Below are positions 24,936 through 36,301 of a stretch of 48,257 nucleotides of DNA, one piece after another (the stretch's first letter is position 1; every line of letters starts with the position of its first letter). A program made the position numbers and the translations under genes. The stretch comes from SYFI01 sp046095485. GTDB taxonomy: Bacteria > Actinomycetota > Thermoleophilia > Miltoncostaeales > Miltoncostaeaceae. The DNA lies in the NCBI GenBank assembly GCA_046095485.1, contig JBJTJN010000110.1, forward strand, positions 1-48,257, written 5' to 3'. A model generated the notes under the pieces. That model did not search any database. It had not been told where the DNA came from and saw only the letters and a list, made by a program, of their open reading frames with translations.

Positions 24936-25132
24936 CAGCGACCCCTCATCTCATCAGGGGCCAGCCCCACGCCCTCGCGAATGGCCGCGCGGCGCCAGGC
25001 CGACCGGTACGCATGCGGGCGGGGATCGGCGTCGGCGCCGCCACCCGCGCTGAGCACGGCCTGCACCGCCGCGGCGATGGCCGCGGCCTCGTCCGGCGTG
25101 GGGGCGGGGGACACCTCGAGCAGGGCGCTCAA
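24935..25132 (-). CDS. Acyl-CoA carboxylase epsilon-like subunit
   Basis: A short cistron of 65 residues between the beta and alpha subunit genes. The pattern is VSPAPTPDEAAAIAAAVQAV, a Gly/Asp-rich spacer, then AYRSAWRRAAIREG, which is the layout of actinobacterial AccE/PccE stabilising subunits (PT-x-EE/DE-AA then a Trp-containing tail). The start is TTG 25132, overlapping the beta stop as TTGA; GTG 25114 is an alternative. Homology is weak because the family is short, so position is an important part of the evidence. Confidence 0.75.
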   Translation of the reverse strand: MSALLEVSPAPTPDEAAAIAAAVQAVLSAGGGADADPRPHAYRSAWRRAAIREGVGLAPDEMRGR

Positions 25133-26687
25133 AGCGGGATGTTCCCGTGCTTGCGCTTGGGGCCGTCCACGCGCTTGGTGAGCGACGCCTCGAGTGCCTG
25201 CACCAGCCACGGCCGGGTGTCCTCGGGCTGGATCACGTCGTCCACGTACCCGCGCTCGGCCGCCAGGTACGGGTTGGCGAAGCGGTCCTTGTACTCGGCG
25301 ATGAGCTCGGCGCGACGCGCCTCGACGTCGCCGCCCTCGTCGGCCACCCGCTTCAGCTCGGATCGGAAGATGATGTTCACCGCGCCGTCCGCGCCCATCA
25401 CGGCGATCTCGGCCGACGGCCAGGCGGCGTTGAAGTCGGCGCCGATGTGCTTGCTGTTCATCACGTCGTAGGCCCCGCCGTACGCCTTGCGGGTGATCAC
25501 CGTGATCTTGGGCACCGTGGCCTCGGCGTAGGCGTACAGCAGCTTGGCGCCGTGCAGGATGATGCCGCCGTACTCCTGGCTGGTGCCGGGCAGGAACCCG
25601 GGCACATCGACGAACGAGATGATCGGGATGTTGAAGGCGTCGCAGAAGCGGATGAACCGCGCGCCCTTGATGGATGCGTCGATGTCCAGCACCCCGGCCA
25701 GGGCCTTGGGCTGGTTGCCGATCACGCCCACCGAGTGGCCGTTCAGCCGTGCGAAGCCGATCACCAGGTTCTGCGCGTAGAGCGGCGCGATCTCCATGAA
25801 CTCGCCGTCGTCGAACACCAGCTCGATGACGTGCTTCATGTCGTAGGGCTTGTTGGGGTTGTCCGGAACGATCGCGTGCAGCTCGGGCTCGCGGCGGTCG
25901 GGGTCGTCGGACGGCACGTCGTACGGCGCGCCATCGAGGTTGTTCTGGGGGATGAACGAGAGCAGGTGGCGCACGTCGTCGAGGCACGATTCCTCGTCCT
26001 CGGCGGCGAACTGGCACACGCCCGACTTCATGGCGTGGCTGAGCGCTCCGCCCAGGTCCTCCATGGTCACGTCCTCGCCCGTGACCGTCTTGATCACGTC
26101 GGGGCCCGTGATGAACATGTGGCTGGTCTCCTTCACCATGAAGATGAAGTCGGTGATCGCCGGGCTGTACACCGCGCCGCCGGCGCAGGGGCCCAGGATC
26201 ACGGAGATCTGGGGGATCACCCCGCTGGCCTGCACGTTGCGGTAGAAGATGTCGGCGTAGCCCCCCAGGCTCACCACGCCCTCCTGTATTCGCGCGCCGC
26301 CCGAGTCGTTCAGCCCGATGAGCGGGCAGCCCATGCGCACGGCCATGTCCATGACCTTGCAGATCTTCTCGGCGAACACCTCGCCGAGGCTGCCGCCGAA
26401 CACCGTGAAGTCCTGGCTGAACACGAACACCCGGCGGCCGTCCACGGTTCCGTGGCCGGTGATCACCCCGTCGCCCCACGGGCGGTTGTCCTCGATGCCG
26501 AAGCCCGTGGCGCGGTGGCGCGTGAACATGTCGAGCTCCACGAACGAGCCCGGGTCGAGCAGAAGGTCGATGCGCTCGCGGGCCGTCAGCTTGCCGCGCG
26601 CATGCTGGCGATCCACCGCGGCGTCGCCCGATGGGTTCATGGCCTCGGCGCGCAGCTGCTCGAGGTACTTCTCGGCGTCGGAGGTGT

Positions 26688-26691
<4 letters not shown>
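25129..26691 (-). CDS. Acyl-CoA (propionyl-CoA) carboxylase beta subunit
   Basis: A 520-residue carboxyltransferase. It starts with HARGKLTARERIDLLLDPGSF. LNDSGGARIQEGV and LGPCAGGAVYSPAITDF form the N-domain oxyanion site; FVDVPGFLPGTSQEYGGII and ITRKAYGGAYDVMNSKHIG form the C-domain site. It transfers CO2 from biotin to acetyl- or propionyl-CoA. The mutase neighbour favours propionyl-CoA. GTG start 26691 overlaps the mutase stop (GTGA), so the chain mutase-beta-epsilon-alpha is fully coupled. Confidence 0.95.
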
Positions 26692-28292
<1,601 letters not shown>

Positions 28293-28420
28293 CAGGCACG
28301 CCTCCGCGGTTTGAAACGCACGCTCGGGAGGGCCCTCGCGTGCGGCGGCACGCTACCAGAACGGGGGTGCCCGGCCTGCGCCCGCGCCGCCGCTCATCGC
28401 GGCGCGATAGCCTCACCGCC

Positions 28421-28822
28421 ATGAGCGACCAGGACCGCCGGCTCGACCCCGGCACGGGCCCCGGCGTGGGCGTCATCGAGGCCACCGACCAGTCGGTGGA
28501 CATCGAGGAGAACCTCTGGACCGACGACTCGGGGGAAGACCTCCAGGGCTGGTACTGCATCGCCACCGACCCCTGGCCCTGCCCGGCCGAGGGCTGCGGA
28601 TTCGTGGCCAACCACATCACCGCGGCGCACCTGGTGATCTGCTGGCCCGAGATGGACGACCCCAACCTGCTCACCCACGCGCAGATCGCCAAGGAGGTCG
28701 GGCGCAATCCGCGGGTGGTCGAGTACCAGACCGGCATGGGCCCGGCGTGCTCGTACTACCAGTGGATCGCCGCCGGCCGGCCGGTGCACGGCATCAGGGG
28801 CGGCGAGACCAAGGCGTCCTGA
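28421..28822 (+). CDS. Hypothetical protein with CxxxxC...HxxxxH zinc-finger-like motif
   Basis: A 133-residue protein, not recognised. The centre reads CPAEGCGFVANHITAAHLV, a C-x4-C-x5-H-x4-H arrangement that could bind zinc. The N-terminus is acidic, and WYCIATDPWPCP and VVEYQTGMGPACSYYQW are distinctive. It is monocistronic, divergent from the mutase operon; the 128-bp gap between them shows no riboswitch I can identify. Confidence 0.65.
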   Translation: MSDQDRRLDPGTGPGVGVIEATDQSVDIEENLWTDDSGEDLQGWYCIATDPWPCPAEGCGFVANHITAAHLVICWPEMDDPNLLTHAQIAKEVGRNPRVVEYQTGMGPACSYYQWIAAGRPVHGIRGGETKAS

Positions 28823-28892
28823 CGGCAGCCTGCGCCCGGCCTCCCAGGGGTACGGGGGCAACTCGGGTGCGGCGACCACAGGGGTTGTCGAC

Positions 28893-29645
28893 CTAGAGGA
28901 GCCCCCGGGCCTTCAGGTCGTTGACGATCGCCGTGCTCAGCGTGCGCGAGATGAGCGGCACCTTCGCGAGGAACCGGTTGTCATCCGGGGCGGCGCCCAC
29001 CTCCACGATCACGCGCGACTGCGCGGTGGTGCGGTAGAAGCCATAGAAGTGGTTCATGCGGCGGTTGGAGTTGGGCGGGATCACCCCGCTGAACCGTCCG
29101 CCGGCGCCGTTGGCGGGCGTGAAGATCGACTTCAGCGCCGCGGAAACGCGCCGGGCAGTGCCGGCTGACGTGCGCTCCACGGCTGGGCTCACGGTGGTGG
29201 CCGGCGTGCGGTGCGGGCCGCTGTCGGGATAGGGGGTGGGGCTCGCCGTGCCCGTGCCCTCGCCGCGGTAGTAGTTCTCGTTGCCGCCCGTGATCGCGTG
29301 GCCCACCATCGCCGCCCCGCCGGGGGAGTCGTGGTGGATGCTCACGAACGTCGCACCGGGCACGCCGAGGGGCTCCACGCGCGCGGCCAGCGGCCGGGCG
29401 TTCACCCCGGCCGCCGTGAGCCGCTTCCCCCGGGCGTCGCGCACGCGCCGGTTGAACTCCGACTCCAGGCCGAACGGGTTGCCCGATGCCCCGGTCTGCG
29501 CCAGGTACCCCGGCTCGCCGGGGCTCAGGTGCCCGGCCTGCACCAGCACCACCGGCTGCTGGGCCAAGAGCGCGGCGGGTGCCGCGAGGGCGATCGCGGC
29601 GGTGATTGCGACAAGGGCGGTGCGCACGGGGCGGCAGGATGCCAC
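28893..29645 (-). CDS. Secreted N-acetylmuramoyl-L-alanine amidase (Amidase_3-like)
   Basis: A 250-residue exported zinc amidase that would cut the stem peptide from muramic acid. It has a signal peptide (about 7-29). The zinc ligands fit QAGH, ESEFNRRV and VSIHHDS, and the catalytic Glu is in RVIVEVGA. The substrate segment GNENYYRGEGTG is unusual. The start is GTG 29645 or GTG 29627, which begins directly at the signal peptide. It follows def on the same strand after a 100-bp gap holding short CGCCGCCGCGCTCG repeats. Confidence 0.82.
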   Translation of the reverse strand: MASCRPVRTALVAITAAIALAAPAALLAQQPVVLVQAGHLSPGEPGYLAQTGASGNPFGLESEFNRRVRDARGKRLTAAGVNARPLAARVEPLGVPGATFVSIHHDSPGGAAMVGHAITGGNENYYRGEGTGTASPTPYPDSGPHRTPATTVSPAVERTSAGTARRVSAALKSIFTPANGAGGRFSGVIPPNSNRRMNHFYGFYRTTAQSRVIVEVGAAPDDNRFLAKVPLISRTLSTAIVNDLKARGLL

Positions 29646-29745
29646 CGGCCTCGGACTCCCCGGCGCAGCCCGGTTCCACGCCGCCGCGCTCGCCGCCGCG
29701 CTCGCCGCTGGGCGGGCAGCTGGGCGCCTACCTGCTGCTCGCCCG

Positions 29746-30252
29746 CTACCCGCGCGATCGCCGCTTGCGTGCGAATACGTCGAGGGCCAGCGACTTCACC
29801 CGGTCAAGTATCAGCACCCCGTCGAGGTGGTCCATCTCGTGAAGGATCACCCGGGCCTCGAACCCCGACGCCTCCACCTCGAGCCGGTCACCCGCCAGGT
29901 CCTGGTACGCCACCGCGATCTCCACGGGGCGCTCCACGTTTGCGGTGATCTCCGGCAGGCTCAGGCACCCCTCACGCCCGATCTCCGCACCCGAGTGGTG
30001 CAGCAGATCGGGGTTCACCAGCACCATCGGCCCGTGTGCCTCGGGCACCTTGGGGTGCCCAGTGCAGTCGACGAAGCACGCACGCCACAGCTCGCCCACC
30101 TGAGGGGCCGCGATGCCCGTGGTGCGCGGGAACGAGCGCGCGGTGTCCTCCAGGTCGGCGGCCAGGCGCGCCAGCGCGGGACCGAACGACCTGACCCGCG
30201 TGCAGGCCGTCTTGAGGCGCCGGTCGGGGTATATGACGACCGGGCGGATCAG
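29746..30252 (-). CDS. def: Peptide deformylase
   Basis: Removes the formyl group from nascent proteins. All three family motifs are present: TGIAAPQVG, EGCLSLP (Cys96) and HEMDHLDG (His138, Glu139, His142). The natural N-terminus IRPVVIYPD is preceded by no ATG, GTG or TTG for a long way; the codon at the expected Met is CTG at 30252, overlapping the upstream stop as CTGA. ATC at 30249 is the next choice. I chose CTG, giving 168 residues. It is coupled to the double-ACT gene. Confidence 0.92.
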   Translation of the reverse strand: MIRPVVIYPDRRLKTACTRVRSFGPALARLAADLEDTARSFPRTTGIAAPQVGELWRACFVDCTGHPKVPEAHGPMVLVNPDLLHHSGAEIGREGCLSLPEITANVERPVEIAVAYQDLAGDRLEVEASGFEARVILHEMDHLDGVLILDRVKSLALDVFARKRRSRG

Positions 30253-30773
30253 AGGAGGCGCTCGGACTCCGATTGCACCGACATGTCGAGGCCGGCGAGC
30301 TCCGGGCAGCGCATCACCTGCTCCAGGCCCTCGGCGCCCATGCCGTCGGGCAGTTCCGCCTCGATTCCCAGCACGTAGATGGGCGGGTCGCCCACCAGGC
30401 GCGAGCTGAGGTCGACGATGTTCACGCCCGCTGCTGCCAGGGCCGACGCCGCGCCGTGCACGATGCCCGGGCGGTCGGCGCCATAGACGGTGATCACGCA
30501 GCGCTCCCGGCCCTGATCCGCGGCCGCGGGGGCGGCGGGCCGCACGCCCAGCGACAGCCCGAGGCCCGACGCCGTGGGGGCGAGCAGGTCGACGATGTCC
30601 TGGTCGGTGACCCATTCGGGAACCTGCACGGCCAGCACCATCGCGAACGACCCGGCGAGGATGCTCGCGCGGCAGTTCTCGACGTTCCCGCCGGCCTCGA
30701 GGAGGGCCCCGGTGACGGCCGCGACGATGCCCGGGCGGTCCTCGCCCACGATGCTCACGGTGAATTCGCTCAT
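30249..30773 (-). CDS. Double ACT-domain protein (GcvR-like)
   Basis: A 174-residue cytoplasmic protein made of two ACT domains, each starting with the DRPGIV signature (VGEDRPGIVAAV near 9-20 and YGADRPGIVHGA near 97-108). The layout matches glycine-cleavage regulator GcvR and related amino-acid-sensing proteins. No catalytic domain is present, so a regulatory role by binding an amino acid is likely. The target is unknown. It is divergent from pgsA by 31 bp and overlaps def. Confidence 0.85.
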   Translation of the reverse strand: MSEFTVSIVGEDRPGIVAAVTGALLEAGGNVENCRASILAGSFAMVLAVQVPEWVTDQDIVDLLAPTASGLGLSLGVRPAAPAAADQGRERCVITVYGADRPGIVHGAASALAAAGVNIVDLSSRLVGDPPIYVLGIEAELPDGMGAEGLEQVMRCPELAGLDMSVQSESERLL

Positions 30774-30804
30774 GCGCCGAGGATAGGGGTCCTATGCTTC
30801 ACGC

Positions 30805-31380
30805 GTGGGCGGCCGCGCATCGCTGAACCCCGCACTGCTCGTGACGGCAGCGCGCATCGCGCTGATCCCCGTCGTGATGGTGCTGATCCTCGTCGACGAC
30901 GAGGGCGGTCGGTACTGGGCGTTCGCGCTCTACGTGGTGGCCGCGGCCACCGACACGCTCGACGGCTGGCTGGCGCGATCGCGTGGCGAGGTCACCGTGG
31001 CGGGCGCGTTCCTCGACCCGCTCGCCGACAAGCTGCTGGTCACGGGCGCCCTGCTGTGCCTCATCGAGGTGGGCGAGGTGTCGGCCTGGATCGCCATGGT
31101 CATCATCACGCGCGAGTTCGCGGTTACCGGCCTGCGCCTCGTGGCCGTGCGGGAGGACCTGGTGATCCCCGCCAGCAACCTCGGCAAGCTCAAGACCCTC
31201 AGCCAGAACGTGGCCGTCGCCTGGGTGATCCTGCACGTGGCCCCGCAGTGGCAGTACGACGCCCTGCTCTACCTCGCCGTGGCGCTCACCGTCATCTCGG
31301 GCGCCTACTACTTCATCATGGCGCGCCGCCGGCTCTTCGAGGGTCGCGTGCCCGCCCCCGACGTCACCGGAGATCCGTGA
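30805..31380 (+). CDS. pgsA: CDP-diacylglycerol-glycerol-3-phosphate 3-phosphatidyltransferase
   Basis: A 191-residue membrane enzyme of the CDP-alcohol phosphatidyltransferase family. The signature DGWLARSRGEVTVAGAFLDP followed by LADK fits DGx2ARx8Gx3Dx3D. About five hydrophobic helices are seen. RIALIPVVMVL and ITREFAVTGLRLVA are typical of PgsA. It makes phosphatidylglycerol phosphate. GTG start 30805. Its stop overlaps the plsY GTG (GTGA), so two phospholipid genes are coupled. Confidence 0.92.
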   Translation: MGGRASLNPALLVTAARIALIPVVMVLILVDDEGGRYWAFALYVVAAATDTLDGWLARSRGEVTVAGAFLDPLADKLLVTGALLCLIEVGEVSAWIAMVIITREFAVTGLRLVAVREDLVIPASNLGKLKTLSQNVAVAWVILHVAPQWQYDALLYLAVALTVISGAYYFIMARRRLFEGRVPAPDVTGDP

Positions 31381-31985
31381 ACCAGGCACTCGTCCTCGTC
31401 GTCGCCTACCTGCTGGGCTCCATCCCCTTCGCCTACCTCGCCGGCCGCCTGAACGGCGTCGACCTGCGCACCGTGGGCAGCGGCAACCTGGGCGCCACCA
31501 ACGTGTTCCGCACCCTCGGGCGCACGGTGGGCATCGCCGTGATGGTGCTCGACATCGCCAAGGGCGCCTTCGCCGTGCTCATCGCCCAGTGGGTGGTGGG
31601 CGGCCCCTGGTGGCCCATCGCCGCCGGTGCCCTGGCGATCCTCGGCCACGTGTTCCCCGTGTGGACCGGCTTCAAGGGCGGCAAGGGCGTGGCAGTGGGC
31701 GCCGGCGCCCTCATCGGCCTCGTGCCCGCCGCCAGCGGCGTGCTCATCGTCCTCTGGGTGCTCATCGTCATCCTCACCCGCTACGTCTCGGTGGCCAGCA
31801 TCGTCTGCGCCCTCGCCGCCGCCCCGCTCGCCTGGGCCTTCGGCGCGCCCTGGTCGTACGTGGCCTTCATCGGCCTCGCCGGCCTCTTCGTGATCATCAA
31901 GCACCGCGAGAACATCCAGCGCCTGCTCTCGGGCACCGAGAACCGCATCCAGCTCGGCCGCAAGGCCTCGCCGGATCCCACCTGA
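31377..31985 (+). CDS. plsY: Glycerol-3-phosphate acyltransferase PlsY
   Basis: A 202-residue multi-spanning membrane enzyme that acylates glycerol-3-phosphate from acyl phosphate. It has the family motifs GSIPFAYLAGR, SGNLGATNVFRTLG and GHVFPVWTGFKGGKGVAVG, plus KHRENIQRLLSGTENR near the C-terminus. Length and helix pattern match the family. GTG start 31377 is coupled to pgsA. Its stop codon lies inside the left end of the large palindrome. Confidence 0.95.
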   Translation: MNQALVLVVAYLLGSIPFAYLAGRLNGVDLRTVGSGNLGATNVFRTLGRTVGIAVMVLDIAKGAFAVLIAQWVVGGPWWPIAAGALAILGHVFPVWTGFKGGKGVAVGAGALIGLVPAASGVLIVLWVLIVILTRYVSVASIVCALAAAPLAWAFGAPWSYVAFIGLAGLFVIIKHRENIQRLLSGTENRIQLGRKASPDPT

Positions 31986-32244
31986 GCCGCTCCGCCTAGC
32001 GCGCGGGGCGCCCGGGGGTCAGCAGTACCCCCGCCGAAAAAGCGCGAGAGGCGGGAGGCCCGTCACATGGGGGTGGCGGCGATCGCAGCCGGGGATGATG
32101 CATTTGCGGTCCCCGCAAATGCCGATCCCGTTTCGGCGAGTGGCCGCCACCCCCATGTGACGGGCCTGCCGCACTGCTGTGGTATTCGGCGGAGGTACTG
32201 CTGACCCCCGGGCTTCACCGAAGCGCTACGCGGAGCGGCTCAGG
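31981..32244. repeat. 264-bp imperfect palindrome spanning the plsY and mptA stops
   Basis: Matched arm segments from outside in: 31981-31995 with 32230-32244 (15 of 15); 32010-32029 with 32194-32213 (20 of 20); 32031-32038 with 32185-32192; 32056-32080 with 32143-32167 (25 of 25); and a central hairpin 32100-32109 with 32113-32122. Unpaired patches separate them. Each outer arm contains CCTGA, which supplies the TGA of the gene on that side. RNA from either strand would fold into one long rod, so it can act as a bidirectional terminator; it may also be a small mobile palindromic element. Confidence 0.9.
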
Positions 32245-33226
32245 CGGGGCCGTCGAGCCATTCCGGCAGGGTGAGGTGGCGGTGGGCGTGGTCGCCGCCG
32301 GCCACTTCCGCGCGCATCTCGCCGAGGATGCCGTGGCGCTCGGCCTCGACGTCGTGGGTGTGGATGGTCTCGTAGTTCTCCTGGTGCGCCGAGATGAAGG
32401 CATCATCGGGCAGGTCGGGGAACCGCGCGATGACGCCGGCGATCATCTCGCGCACGGAGTCCTCCACGAACCGCGGGCGACGGTGGGCTTTGTCAACCAC
32501 GTAGAGCTCGTCCGGGCGCTTGAGCAGCTCGTAGATCTCGGACGACATGCCGTCCTCGACGATCTCGATGAGCGCGTCGGCGGGCACGTCGCGGCCGTCG
32601 GGGCTTCCCACGATCAGGGTGCCGCGGGCACGCTGGTTGTGGGTGGCGATCGGCACGCGGGCCACGATGCGGTCGATCTCATCCGACGTGAAGCCGTCGG
32701 CGGCCAGCGCCGCCTCGGCCTGCTCGCGCACCAGGCCCTGCGCGCACGGGCAGGCATTCATGCCCTGGGCCGACACGCCCACGGCGCGGCGGCTGCTGCC
32801 CGGGTGGGCGGCTGCGGTGCCGATGAGGCCGTACATCTCCTGCGTGGCCACGTCGGTCACCGGCGTGCGCTTCTCCACCGGGTAGCGGGCGCGGATGGTG
32901 GCCATGCCGCGCAAGGCGCCCTGGCGCTCCACCACGCGCCGCGCGATGTTCTCGGCCAGTGCCTCGATCGCCACCGCCTCACCGATGAGCACGGCGTCGA
33001 TGGCCTCGTTGACCTCCTCCTCGAAGCGCGACATGTGCACGCCCTTCTGGTCGGGATCGAGGTCCACCACGCACTCCACGGTGGCGTCCATGTAGTGCTC
33101 GGACCCACCGAACGCCAGCCGGATCGCCTTGGCCGATCGCGACACGCCGGCCCGCGACAGCCCGATCCGGGTTGCGGGCGAGGTGTCCTGGAGGTCCTCG
33201 GAGAATTCGATGGGGTGGCTGGTCAC
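32240..33226 (-). CDS. GTP cyclohydrolase, FolE2/MptA family
   Basis: A 328-residue enzyme of the type IB/IV GTP cyclohydrolase family, which opens GTP to start pterin synthesis. The conserved VSAQGMNACPCAQ (151-163) holds the metal-binding Cys region. DLDPDQKGVHMSRFEEE, THNQRARGTL, YELLKRPDELYVVDKAH and RFVEDSVREM resemble archaeal MptA (type IV) more than typical bacterial FolE2, and the length is nearer to MptA. The exact subtype is an inference. It is the last gene of a leftward run after grxD (19-bp gap), and its stop is inside the palindrome. Confidence 0.87.
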   Translation of the reverse strand: MTSHPIEFSEDLQDTSPATRIGLSRAGVSRSAKAIRLAFGGSEHYMDATVECVVDLDPDQKGVHMSRFEEEVNEAIDAVLIGEAVAIEALAENIARRVVERQGALRGMATIRARYPVEKRTPVTDVATQEMYGLIGTAAAHPGSSRRAVGVSAQGMNACPCAQGLVREQAEAALAADGFTSDEIDRIVARVPIATHNQRARGTLIVGSPDGRDVPADALIEIVEDGMSSEIYELLKRPDELYVVDKAHRRPRFVEDSVREMIAGVIARFPDLPDDAFISAHQENYETIHTHDVEAERHGILGEMRAEVAGGDHAHRHLTLPEWLDGPA

Positions 33227-33245
33227 GTGAGGTCCCGGTTCCTGG

Positions 33246-33584
33246 TTACGAGGGCAGCAGCTGCTGCAGCTCGCCGTCCTGATAGAGCTCGGTGACGATG
33301 TCGCACCCGCCCACCAGCTTGCCGTCCACGAAGAGCTGCGGAATCGTCGGCCAGTCCGACCAGCCCGACAGCACCACGCGCACTCGAGGGTCTTCGAGGA
33401 TGTCGCGCGACCCGTACTCGGTGCCGAGGTGGCCGAGGATCTGCACCACGCGCATCGAGAACCCGCAGGCGGGCGCGTCGGGCGTGCCCTTCATGTAGAG
33501 GAACACGCGGTTGCCCGCGACCTCCGCCTGGATCTGCTCGAGGATCTGCTCCTCGGTCATCGTGCTGACGTCGCTGCTCATCAT
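33246..33584 (-). CDS. grxD: Monothiol glutaredoxin, Grx4 family
   Basis: A 112-residue CGFS glutaredoxin that carries [2Fe-2S] clusters with BolA partners. Motifs: FLYMKGTPDAPACGFSMRVV with the CGFS site, SDWPTIPQLFVDG and VGGCDIVTEL. The ATG start overlaps the bolA stop by 4 bases (ATGA), which supports a functional Grx4-BolA pair. An in-frame second ATG follows directly. Confidence 0.95.
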   Translation of the reverse strand: MMSSDVSTMTEEQILEQIQAEVAGNRVFLYMKGTPDAPACGFSMRVVQILGHLGTEYGSRDILEDPRVRVVLSGWSDWPTIPQLFVDGKLVGGCDIVTELYQDGELQQLLPS

Positions 33585-33814
33585 GCCTCCGGTGCCCGCG
33601 TCTTCAGCGCGAGCGCGTGGATCTGGCCGTCGTCGATGCGCGCCTGGACGGCGGCGTACACGGCCTTGTGCTGGTCGATTCGGCTCATTCCCTCGAACTG
33701 CGGGGCCACGACCACGGCCGACAGGTGGTCGCCGCCGCCGTGGTCCTGCACCTCCACCTGCGCTCCCGGGAGCGCGGCTTCGATCATCGTCTGGATCTCC
33801 GCGAGGTCTGCCAT
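33581..33814 (-). CDS. BolA family protein
   Basis: A 77-residue BolA/IbaG-type protein. DHGGGDHLSAVVVAPQFEGM and RIDQHKAVYAAVQ are the family core, with the conserved His used in cluster sharing. It begins with an acidic helix and ends IHALALKTRAPEA. It is coupled to the CGFS glutaredoxin and lies 18 bases after the YyaL-type gene. Confidence 0.94.
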   Translation of the reverse strand: MADLAEIQTMIEAALPGAQVEVQDHGGGDHLSAVVVAPQFEGMSRIDQHKAVYAAVQARIDDGQIHALALKTRAPEA

Positions 33815-33832
33815 GCGCGGGAGGATAGGCGC

Positions 33833-35788
<1,956 letters not shown>

Positions 35789-35857
35789 CGGGTTGGCGGC
35801 GTGCTGCCTCAGGTACAGCGAGGCCTGGTCGGCGAGGCGATTGGGCTTGGGGCGATG

Positions 35858-35892
35858 GTCGCACCGGGCGCAAGGCCGGCGACCGGTGCGAC
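35858..35892. promoter_or_regulatory. 10-bp perfect inverted repeat between vapC and yyaL-type gene
   Basis: GTCGCACCGG (35858-35867) and CCGGTGCGAC (35883-35892) flank a 15-base loop, immediately after the vapC stop and just before the coding frame of the YyaL-type gene. It may terminate the vapBC transcript, or occlude or organise the start of the next gene. Confidence 0.55.
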
Positions 35893-35893
35893 G

Positions 35894-36301
35894 TCAGCAG
35901 ACCAGCGACACCCCGGCTGCGTCGGCCACGGCGCGCAGGGCCAGGTCGGTGGTGGCGAGGGGTATGCCGCGCCTGAGGGCAAGCGACAGGTAGGCGGCGT
36001 CGTAGGCCGTGATCCCGTGTTCGCGGGCAAGCCCGATCAGCGCTTCCACCGACGACGGCTCCGCATCGTGGGTCACGTTGATCCCATGAACGAGTCCCAC
36101 CACATACGCGAAGCCGTCTTCGTGGATGCGACCCCGGCGCAGCGCGGTGCCCAGGGCGTTCGCGACCTCGAACCGCCAGAGGCCGGGCACCACGGCATCT
36201 CCGTCACGAAGCGCCGACACGATGGGCATCACCGGCTCCTCGGGCTCGTCATCCATCACGAGCACCATGGTGGCCGACGCATCGAGCACGAAGTCGGTCA
36301 G
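35894..36301 (-). CDS. PIN-domain toxin, VapC type
   Basis: A 135-residue PIN-fold ribonuclease. The acidic active site fits Asp in FVLDASATM, Glu in RFEVANALG, Asp in ITAYDAAYLSLA and Asp in LATTDLAL. It forms a toxin-antitoxin pair with the gene upstream. The codon at the expected start is CTG 36301, overlapping the antitoxin stop as CTGA and giving the usual TDFVLDAS opening. GTG 36289 is the first standard start and would give LDASATM. Target RNA is unknown. Confidence 0.87.
   Translation of the reverse strand: MTDFVLDASATMVLVMDDEPEEPVMPIVSALRDGDAVVPGLWRFEVANALGTALRRGRIHEDGFAYVVGLVHGINVTHDAEPSSVEALIGLAREHGITAYDAAYLSLALRRGIPLATTDLALRAVADAAGVSLVC

Noticed and set aside
28293..28420. Cobalamin riboswitch before the mutase operon
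   Set aside because: Looked for because the enzyme needs B12; the 128-bp gap has no B12-box-like sequence or room for the full fold.
29646..29745. Plus-strand Pro/Ser-rich frame in the amidase-def gap
   Set aside because: Arises from CGCCGCCGCGCTCG repeats and continues antisense into def; no support as a gene.
30253..30615. Upstream extension of the deformylase frame to a standard start codon
   Set aside because: It would run through the double-ACT gene on the same strand and code Arg-rich sequence unlike any deformylase.
31981..32244. Inverted repeats of an insertion sequence
   Set aside because: The arms meet at the centre with no transposase between them and no target-site duplication is visible, so it is at most a non-autonomous palindromic element.
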